From assembly GCA_002400895.1 (NCBI GenBank), contig NVRO01000151.1:1-10957 (forward strand): 10,957 nucleotides of DNA. The letters are read 5' to 3'. Under the pieces are notes generated by a model that made no database searches, was not told the origin of the DNA, and saw only the letters and a list, made by a program, of their open reading frames with translations. The DNA comes from Planctomycetota bacterium. GTDB taxonomy: Bacteria; Planctomycetota; UBA1135. This document shows positions 1-5,182 of this stretch, piece after piece (position 1 is the first letter of the stretch; the number at the start of each line of letters is the position of its first letter). The translations under genes were made by a program, and so were the position numbers.

Positions 1-219
1 AGCCCACCCTCAAAATTGTCATTTCGGGTCTCCATGAAGATGCCTAACCCATTAGCGTTAGTCGTTCAGCAGTAGGCGGCCCCACTCGGATTAACCCCTG
101 ATTCGATGGGGCTATCCTGAACGGACCCAAATCGCGCAATGTCCTGGCGACCGACAGCAGAGCGCAGGATTGAAGAGCATCCAGAAGAATCTTTAATCTA
201 GCTGTTTTGAGGGTGGGCT
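1..219. repeat. Segment bounded by a perfect 15-bp inverted repeat (MITE-like or structured-RNA-like)
   Basis: Positions 1-15 (agcccaccctcaaaa) are the exact reverse complement of 205-219 (ttttgagggtgggct). The enclosed ~190 bp carries no convincing gene apart from the last few codons of the minus-strand gene that ends at 193. It contains a long imperfect hairpin (63-123) and a weaker one (137-146 with 165-172, 8 pairs, a 2-nt bulge). Two readings fit: a small non-autonomous element with terminal inverted repeats, or a folded RNA whose 15-bp closing stem encloses two helices. The left flank is outside the window, so neither a target-site duplication nor extension of the repeat past base 1 can be tested. 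The repeat is seen directly; its nature is inferred. Confidence 0.5.
63..123. other. Long imperfect hairpin inside the inverted-repeat segment
   Basis: An outer 7-bp helix pairs 63-69 (cgttcag) with 117-123 (ctgaacg). After an asymmetric internal loop (8 nt left, 3 nt right), an inner helix pairs 78-84 with 107-113 and 86-91 with 101-106. C85 is bulged, there are two G-T pairs, and the loop at 92-100 is 9 nt. No T-run follows on either strand, so it is not a typical intrinsic terminator. The bulged, two-part shape resembles structured repeats and recombination-site hairpins. The integron attC boxes are not in the right arrangement (see rejected items). Confidence 0.5.
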
Positions 220-588
220 GCTTTCGGTATCCATTCTTTCAGCTCGCCAGCCCCTGGTCTCGCAGACATCCTCCAGGGCCGTGGTCAGTGCATTCAGGTA
301 GGATGCTTCTGCACCGAAACTGGAGTTATATGGCGGGATTATTCCACCACTGACGGTGATCAATGCTTCGCAAACATGGTCACCGCTGTCACTGAAAAAG
401 AAACAGCCGGTAACCCTTTTCCATATCCTCAGGTAGTATTTTTCCACGATAAATAGTGCAGAACTCGTACCCAAAGTAACGCAAAACTTGTCCTCTGACT
501 GGCTTTTGTTGTCAAGCCAATCGCTGGAAATGGCGTGAGCCAATTCCTTTGCCTGGGCACCATGAATCTGAAATTTTTGTACTTCCAT
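193..588 (-). CDS. Small protein resembling the DUF6054 family, 3' end inside the inverted repeat
   Basis: A 131-residue soluble protein with no signal peptide or membrane segment. The middle (about residues 45-105) has an aromatic-rich stretch (VEKYYLR), a Gly-rich turn (SGG) and a late FGAE followed by an amphipathic helix. From memory this order resembles small DUF6054 proteins, known mostly from Firmicutes and of unknown function; I could not run a profile search. The last codons (SSPPSKQLD) read straight through the inverted-repeat arm at 205-219 and stop just beyond it. The native C-terminus may therefore have been replaced or extended when that segment arrived. The start ATG has only a weak A-rich ribosome site (agaaaag). 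The gene is divergent from the hydroxy-acid dehydrogenase across 177 bp. That gap holds no convincing gene, only a TATCAT -10-like hexamer at 729-734 facing right. The gene is probably real; its function is unknown. Confidence 0.6.
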   Translation of the reverse strand: MEVQKFQIHGAQAKELAHAISSDWLDNKSQSEDKFCVTLGTSSALFIVEKYYLRIWKRVTGCFFFSDSGDHVCEALITVSGGIIPPYNSSFGAEASYLNALTTALEDVCETRGWRAERMDTESSPPSKQLD

Positions 589-765
589 CTTTTCTGCGCA
601 AGAACAGTTGGCTTGAGGATAGCGAGGTCCTGCTCATCCTGCACCGGTTTCATCGCCATCTTCCGACCCTTCCGGGAAGCAACCAGCAGTCCCTTCTGCC
701 AAACCCCCTCCGCAGTCCTGAATTTCCTTATCATCAGAGGAGAGCAGCCACCCTGACCACCGGCC

Positions 766-1917
766 ATGCCCCAGATAATTAACTCAAAATATCCGTCAAC
801 CGAGCACATGCGCGCGCGAGCAAAGTGTCGATTGCCCAAGTTTGCCTTCGAGTATGTGGATGGCGGCTGCTATTCCGAAGTTGGCCTGAAAAGAAACACC
901 GACGAGATTCGCGAAGTTCAACTAAAGCCCCGCTACCTGCGGGATTTTTCGGGCCCACTACTCGAGACCGAAATCTTTGGCCATGTTTACTCCGCACCTT
1001 TCGGAATGGCCCCGGTTGGATTACAGGGGTTGGTGTGGCCAGGTTCTTGCGAGATTCTCGCCCGCGCTGCATTCGAGCAGAACATACCTTTTATTCTGAG
1101 CACCGTAGGTACCGCCAGCATTGAAACGATTGGTGAAATAACCGAGGGCAATGCCTGGTTTCAGCTCTACCACCCCGCAGAGGACGACTTGCGCAACAAG
1201 CTCCTGGATCGTGCCGAGGCAGCCGGGGTGAAGGTCCTGGTGCTGCTTGCCGACACTCCGTCCTTTGCTTACCGTCCGAAGGAAATAAAAAACGGTCTGT
1301 CCATTCCTCCGCGTATGTCCGTGGGAAACATCATGCAGATGCTGTTGAACCCGAGTTGGTCCTTCGGGCAACTGGTGACCGGGGCTCCCAGCTTTGCAAT
1401 CATGAAGCCCTATCTTCCGAAGGGGGTGACGCTGAAGCACTTGAGCCTTTTCATGGGGCGCCACTTCTCAGGTCGTCTTACCCCGGACAAGGTCAGGGCC
1501 ATCCGCGACCGCTGGAAGGGGAAAATGGTAGTGAAGGGCATCGTGACCGAAGAGGATGCTGAAACTGCACTCGAAATAGGTGTCGACGGACTCTACGTTT
1601 CCAACCACGGCGGCCGCCAGCTCGATGCCGGCCAATCGGCCATCAAGCCGCTTGCCGAGCTCGCGCAAAAGTATCGCGATAAAACCACCATCATGATGGA
1701 CAGCGGGATTCGCTCCGGGCCCGACATTGCTTGCGCCCTGGCGAGCGGAGCCCACTTTACCTTTTTGGGACGCACCTTCATGTATGGGGTGGGCGCCCTC
1801 GGCAAGGCCGGTGGTGATCACACCGTGGCAATGCTGAAGCAGCAGCTGCAGCAGGTAATGGAACAACTCGCTTGCGAACGGGTGGCGGATTTGCCGCAAC
1901 ACCTTGTTCGCGATTGA
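766..1917 (+). CDS. FMN-dependent alpha-hydroxy-acid dehydrogenase/oxidase (LldD/glycolate oxidase family)
   Basis: A 383-residue TIM-barrel flavoenzyme of the L-lactate dehydrogenase (cytochrome)/glycolate oxidase/lactate oxidase family. These oxidise an L-2-hydroxy acid to the 2-keto acid, passing electrons through FMN to quinone, cytochrome or oxygen. Visible landmarks are the N-terminal FEYVDGG (28-34), APVGLQGL (82-89) and WFQLY (131-135, Tyr for substrate). Next come DTP (163-165), the flavin-contacting lysine in VVKGI (K257) and the catalytic signature SNHGGRQLD (279-287), with His281 as base and Arg284 binding the carboxylate. The FMN-phosphate segments are DSGIRSGPD (312-320) and LGRTFMYG (334-341). 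Length is normal for the family. Substrate and acceptor cannot be read from sequence. There is no signal peptide, so it is probably cytoplasmic or loosely membrane-associated. ATG 766 is the first possible start, since an in-frame TGA lies at 754-756. A purine-rich GAGGAGA (737-743) lies too far upstream to be a normal ribosome site. No lactate permease or regulator is adjacent. Confidence 0.9.
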   Translation: MPQIINSKYPSTEHMRARAKCRLPKFAFEYVDGGCYSEVGLKRNTDEIREVQLKPRYLRDFSGPLLETEIFGHVYSAPFGMAPVGLQGLVWPGSCEILARAAFEQNIPFILSTVGTASIETIGEITEGNAWFQLYHPAEDDLRNKLLDRAEAAGVKVLVLLADTPSFAYRPKEIKNGLSIPPRMSVGNIMQMLLNPSWSFGQLVTGAPSFAIMKPYLPKGVTLKHLSLFMGRHFSGRLTPDKVRAIRDRWKGKMVVKGIVTEEDAETALEIGVDGLYVSNHGGRQLDAGQSAIKPLAELAQKYRDKTTIMMDSGIRSGPDIACALASGAHFTFLGRTFMYGVGALGKAGGDHTVAMLKQQLQQVMEQLACERVADLPQHLVRD

Positions 1918-1955
1918 CGCGGGAGATTTCCTGAGGAATGTAACGAAGGTCGCTG

Positions 1956-2750
1956 TTACCAGCCGGAGAAGGCCGCACGCACCCGTTCGATTTCGCTGCC
2001 GACCAGATCAAAGGCCGCTTCCAATTCAAGTTGTTGGAGCACGCGAACACGTTCTTCAGCCTCGGCATTTTCAAGCAGCTTTTCGACTACCACCAAATCC
2101 GGGGCGGGATCCCAACCCGGAGGCAGTCCTTCTTTCATGTCCTTGAGTACGGCTTCGCGCAGGTGCACCTTCTTGTTGCGCAGGCCGGCGAGATAAGCGG
2201 CATCTATTGCTTGCGATTCGCTGACATTATTCAATACCTCAAGGGCAATCATGCCTACCTCGGTGTGCAATGCTGCAAGGTCTTTGGTTACAACTTCTGC
2301 CACTCGGCTGGAAAACATGCTGGCCAATTTCCAGGCGTCGCGGAAATCATTCTCCGCAGCCACTTGCGCGACCAGGCGGGAGCGTAACGACTCTTCCATG
2401 AAGACGTCACTGGGCATGCCCGGGGCAGCCATTTCTCGCAGCAGCGATTCCATGGCGGTAGCGACTTGCTGAGCCGGGTCATCGGCATTGGCGGCAGCCT
2501 CAATGGCCAAACTGTAATTGGAAAGTGACTCGACCGACCTTAAGCGCAGCTCGAATGCATTACGGCAGCGATTGGAATATGAGTCCGAACCCGGCACTGC
2601 CATACGGCAAGTTTCAATCGCCTTGGCTGCCGCCACCTCAAGGCCTTCCCTCAAGTTTGTTGTCGGTGCCGGCTTACTGTCAGTCTTTGCCCCGTGGGAA
2701 GTAGCGCAGGCGGAAAACAGCAGCAAGGTGAGGGGAAGAAAGTGCCGCAT
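1956..2750 (-). CDS. Hypothetical lipoprotein, mostly alpha-helical
   Basis: A 264-residue protein starting with a short positive n-region (MRH), a hydrophobic stretch (residues 4-14) and a lipobox-like LLFSAC with the modifiable cysteine at position 15. It is therefore likely processed by signal peptidase II. Ala at +2 would favour outer-membrane delivery in a Gram-negative cell. The mature part begins with a Ser/Thr/Lys/Pro linker (about 18-32), followed by long charged amphipathic helices rich in Ala, Glu, Leu and Arg. Two further cysteines (C48, C62) could form a disulfide. The C-terminal third (about 215-258) looks coiled-coil-like. I recognise no family or catalytic motif. It converges on the hydroxy-acid dehydrogenase with a 38-bp gap that holds no terminator. 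Its ATG is only 24 bp from the divergent glycosylase start. Confidence is high for a real lipoprotein gene; function is unknown. Confidence 0.8.
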   Translation of the reverse strand: MRHFLPLTLLLFSACATSHGAKTDSKPAPTTNLREGLEVAAAKAIETCRMAVPGSDSYSNRCRNAFELRLRSVESLSNYSLAIEAAANADDPAQQVATAMESLLREMAAPGMPSDVFMEESLRSRLVAQVAAENDFRDAWKLASMFSSRVAEVVTKDLAALHTEVGMIALEVLNNVSESQAIDAAYLAGLRNKKVHLREAVLKDMKEGLPPGWDPAPDLVVVEKLLENAEAEERVRVLQQLELEAAFDLVGSEIERVRAAFSGW

Positions 2751-2774
2751 AGCAATGCGTTATCGTAGCGAGTC

Positions 2775-3446
2775 GTGAAGCCGTCGACATCCCAAATCCG
2801 TTCGCTCTGCCGCCGTGACCCGGTCCTGGCGCGGGCGATTCGCGTGGTGGGGGAGTTCCCAGGATTCCCTACCGCAGACCACCGGCGCACACCTACCTTT
2901 CAGTATCTGGCTCGGGCGATTGTATTTCAGCAGCTGGCCTACAAAGCTGCCGACACCATTTGGAATCGGGTGGTCACCCAGGTGGCCGAGTGCAACGGGG
3001 GCAACCGCCGGGTTAACCCGGCAGGCCTTGACGCGGTCGGCGACCAACAACTTCGCGGTGCCGGTCTGTCCCGGGCCAAACTGGCAGCGGTGCGAGATTT
3101 AAGCGCACGATGCCAGGACCGCCGGCTCAAGCTTCGGGGGCTGTCTCGCCAGAGCAATGAAGCAATCGTTGAGCGGCTGAGCGCGGTACGAGGGATTGGC
3201 CCCTGGACCGCCCAGATGTTCTTAATTTTCAAGCTTGGCCGGATCGATGTGCTCCCGACCACTGATCTTGGGGTGCAGGAAGGTCTGCGCATGCTCGAGG
3301 GTCGCTCGGAGCGCCCCACCCCGAAGCAACTTGCTGTCCGAGGAGCTTGCTGGTCACCCCTTGCTTCAGTGGCCGCCTGGGTGTTGTGGCGGGTGGCCGA
3401 TGGCGATGGACCGGGCGAATGCGCCGAGGGAATTAGCAAGTGGTGA
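2775..3446 (+). CDS. AlkA-like DNA-3-methyladenine glycosylase (HhH-GPD superfamily)
   Basis: A 223-residue monofunctional DNA glycosylase that removes alkylated bases such as 3-methyladenine, starting base-excision repair. Visible features are an N-terminal helix typical of short AlkA/MAG proteins (RRDPVLARAI, 13-22) and the core-helix motif IVFQQLAYKAA (49-59). The helix-hairpin-helix is AVRGIGPWTAQMFL (137-150). The catalytic aspartate is Asp164 in PTTDLGVQ, the equivalent of AlkA Asp238. A C-terminal WSPLASVAAWVLWR (193-206) is typical of the family. It lacks the N-terminal beta domain of E. coli AlkA and so belongs to the short MAG-type class. The start is GTG 2775, chosen because the conserved first helix begins almost at once. 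It leaves only 24 bp to the divergent lipoprotein ATG and no proper ribosome site. A weak -10-like TATCGT (2761-2766) implies a very short or absent 5' leader. The DoxX gene follows 32 bp downstream and is probably co-transcribed. Confidence 0.87.
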   Translation: MKPSTSQIRSLCRRDPVLARAIRVVGEFPGFPTADHRRTPTFQYLARAIVFQQLAYKAADTIWNRVVTQVAECNGGNRRVNPAGLDAVGDQQLRGAGLSRAKLAAVRDLSARCQDRRLKLRGLSRQSNEAIVERLSAVRGIGPWTAQMFLIFKLGRIDVLPTTDLGVQEGLRMLEGRSERPTPKQLAVRGACWSPLASVAAWVLWRVADGDGPGECAEGISKW

Positions 3447-3478
3447 AATTCTTCCCATCCTCGCTAACATGAAGCAAG

Positions 3479-3853
3479 ATGAATTCACTAGGACTCCTTC
3501 TTCTGCGACTGGTGGTTGGTATAGGCTTGGCCTGGCACGGCTTTGACAAGGTCTTCGCCGGCGGGGTCGAAAATATTGAAGCCATGGTCACCGACTGGGG
3601 CTGGCCCTTGCCGCAACCGTTTGCCTGGGTTGCCGCGCTCACCGAGTTAGTGGGAGGTGTCCTGGTGACTTTGGGGCTGTACACCCGTTATGCGGCGGTG
3701 CCGGCAATAGCCACCATGGCGGTGGCATTGATTCAGGTTCACCCCGGCAATCCCTACGAGAGTGGTGGCGAGTTGCCCTTGCTTTACCTGGTCGGCCTGG
3801 TGGTAATAACGCTGACCGGACCGGGTCGCTATTCGGTCGACGGCGAAGAATAG
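3479..3853 (+). CDS. DoxX family small integral membrane protein
   Basis: A 124-residue protein with four predicted membrane helices (about 4-20, 47-68, 70-87 and 98-113). It shows the typical DoxX layout: a first helix ending in HG followed by a soluble loop (AWHGFDKVFAGG, 18-29), a second helix with LTELVGGVLVTLGLYTR (54-70), and a C-terminal GPGRYSVD (114-121). DoxX proteins are inner-membrane proteins of mostly unknown role. Some associate with thiosulfate:quinone oxidation or oxidative-stress complexes, and the family alone does not fix the function. It lies 32 bp behind the AlkA-like gene on the same strand and may share its transcript. Its stop is 4 bp from the stop of the convergent acyl-CoA dehydrogenase. 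The ribosome site is weak (gaag, about 6 nt before ATG). A second ATG at 3469 is in another frame and was not used. Confidence 0.85.
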   Translation: MNSLGLLLLRLVVGIGLAWHGFDKVFAGGVENIEAMVTDWGWPLPQPFAWVAALTELVGGVLVTLGLYTRYAAVPAIATMAVALIQVHPGNPYESGGELPLLYLVGLVVITLTGPGRYSVDGEE

Positions 3854-3857
3854 GGAA

Positions 3858-5099
3858 TCAGGAGTTGGCGATTTCGTAATCGCCGCCGTGGGTGCTCTGA
3901 GTTTCCCGAGGAATGACTTCGTTGAGGTAATCGTAGGTGCCCGACTCCTTCATCAGGTTGCGGGCGATAACCAGTCGCTGAACCTGATTGGTGCCCTCGT
4001 AAATCTGCAAAATCTTGGCGTCGCGATAGAACTTGGCAATCGGGTAGTCCTCCATGAATCCGTAACCACCAAAAATTTGGACTGCGTCGGTGGCGACGTG
4101 TACAGCCACGTCGGTGGCGAAGCACTTGGCCATGGCGGCATACTTGTTAACAACTTTCATGTCGCCGGCGTCGGCGGCAGAGGCACAGGCGAAGACCAGC
4201 CAACGGGCGGCTTCGGTTTTCATCGCCATGTCGGCGAGCATGCTTTGCACCATCTGAAATGATGCGATGTTCTGACCAAACTGTTTCCGGCGATTGGCGT
4301 AGGTGTTTGCCAACTCGAGTGCCCCGGCAGCAGTACCGACGGCTTGGGCAGCAACCCCGGGGCGTGCCAGGTCGAGGGTCATCATCGAGTGCTTGAAGCC
4401 CAATCCGGGTTTGCCGCCAATCAAACGGTCGTCAGGCAAGAAGACCCCGTCAAAAGCGGTTTCACAAACCGGAACGGAACGAATTCCCATCTTGTCTTCG
4501 ACTTTGGCAATCGAGAATCCTTCGTCAGTGTCTTCAACCACAAATGCGGAGATGCGTCGAGAGCGCGACTCGGGGTTGCTTACCGCAAAACAGATGATGA
4601 TGTTGGCGCGGGATGCGTTGGTGGTCCATTTCTTTTCGCCGTTGATTCTCCAGCCACCATCAACTTTGGTGGCGCGCACGGATAGCCCACCAGCGTCGGA
4701 GCCGGCAAACTTTTCAGACAGCGCAAAGGCGCAGGAGGCTTTACCGGTGGCCACCAGCGGCAGATACTTCTGCTTTTGCTCTTCAGTTCCACCGACAATA
4801 ATCGGGAAGGAGCCAAGCGCGTTTACCGCAAAGGCAACGCCAAAAGCAGGGTCGGCCTTGGAGAGTTCTTCGACTACCAATGCCAGACCGAGAACACCGT
4901 TTTCACTACCGCCGTAGGCCTTGGGAATCCAGATGCCGAGCAGACCTTCATCGCACACAGCCTTGAATCCGTCCTCGTTAAGGCTGTGATTCTTGTCGTG
5001 CTCGGAAGCCTGTGGCAGCAAGTACTTGCGAGCAATGTCGTGGGCTACGCCCTGGAGGCGAATCTGCTCGTCGGTGAAGTTGATGTTGGGGAGACGCAT
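3858..5099 (-). CDS. Acyl-CoA dehydrogenase
   Basis: A 413-residue FAD enzyme that introduces a trans-2 double bond into an acyl-CoA thioester and passes electrons to electron-transfer flavoprotein. Domains in order are an N-terminal helical domain (about 1-120), a middle beta domain (about 121-235) with the FAD-contacting WTTNA (158-162), and a C-terminal helical domain (about 236-390). Signatures include RKQFGQNIASFQMVQ (271-285) and QIFGGYGF (341-348). The catalytic base Glu368 lies in QIYEGTNQVQR, the position used by short- and medium-chain dehydrogenases. The usual TEPxAGSD reads SEKFAGSDAGG (128-138), with Lys-Phe where Pro is normally found, so the chain-length class is uncertain. The ~30-residue tail after the catalytic region is Thr/Glu/His-rich and not recognised. 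There is no electron-transfer flavoprotein, thiolase or CoA ligase next door. The gene is divergent from mutS; a -10-like TAGAAT faces it at 5141-5136 without a clear -35. Confidence 0.93.
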   Translation of the reverse strand: MRLPNINFTDEQIRLQGVAHDIARKYLLPQASEHDKNHSLNEDGFKAVCDEGLLGIWIPKAYGGSENGVLGLALVVEELSKADPAFGVAFAVNALGSFPIIVGGTEEQKQKYLPLVATGKASCAFALSEKFAGSDAGGLSVRATKVDGGWRINGEKKWTTNASRANIIICFAVSNPESRSRRISAFVVEDTDEGFSIAKVEDKMGIRSVPVCETAFDGVFLPDDRLIGGKPGLGFKHSMMTLDLARPGVAAQAVGTAAGALELANTYANRRKQFGQNIASFQMVQSMLADMAMKTEAARWLVFACASAADAGDMKVVNKYAAMAKCFATDVAVHVATDAVQIFGGYGFMEDYPIAKFYRDAKILQIYEGTNQVQRLVIARNLMKESGTYDYLNEVIPRETQSTHGGDYEIANS

Positions 5100-5117
5100 G
5101 GTCTTCTACGGTCTTGA

Positions 5118-5145
5118 TTGACAGCTCAGCCGCGGATTCTATCCG
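5118..5145 (+). promoter_or_regulatory. Candidate sigma-70-type promoter for mutS
   Basis: A consensus -35 hexamer TTGACA (5118-5123) is followed after 16 bp by a weak -10-like TATCCG (5140-5145). Transcription would begin near 5152. This lies inside the 5' part of the longest mutS reading frame (TTG at 5114), which argues for a translation start downstream. On the opposite strand TAGAAT (5141-5136) could be the -10 of the acyl-CoA dehydrogenase, so the two divergent promoters would overlap. Only the -35 is strong; treat it as a prediction. Confidence 0.35.
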
Positions 5146-5182
5146 AGCGGCAGAGAGCGCGGGGCTTCGCAGGGTTAGAATC

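Noticed and set aside
92..113. tRNA/tmRNA T-arm-like stretch (gattcgatgggg)
   Set aside because: Stem and loop spacing do not fit a T-arm, and no acceptor stem or other cloverleaf arms are found nearby.
61..126. Intrinsic terminator
   Set aside because: A stable hairpin exists but no T-run follows on either strand.
42..131. Possible integron attC site (gcctaac at 42-48, gttagtc at 57-63, acccaaa at 125-131 around an imperfect hairpin)
   Set aside because: The R-box-like sequences are in the wrong order and imperfect: RYYYAAC should lie left and GTTRRRY right of the hairpin, and 42-48 has no partner downstream. No integrase is present.
429..839. 136-codon minus-strand frame overlapping the small gene and the start of the hydroxy-acid dehydrogenase
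   Set aside because: It is out of frame with both supported genes, has low-complexity basic composition, and much of it is a frameshifted reading of the small gene.
1918..1955. Short palindrome ttcctgaggaa in the convergent gap
   Set aside because: The 4-bp arms are too short and there is no T-run; it is not a credible terminator.
5114..5182. TTG start giving a 930-residue MutS
   Set aside because: The extension precedes the conserved N-terminus by over 50 residues, contains the candidate -35/-10 elements, and leaves 14 bp to the divergent gene. Not excluded, but less likely than GTG 5183.
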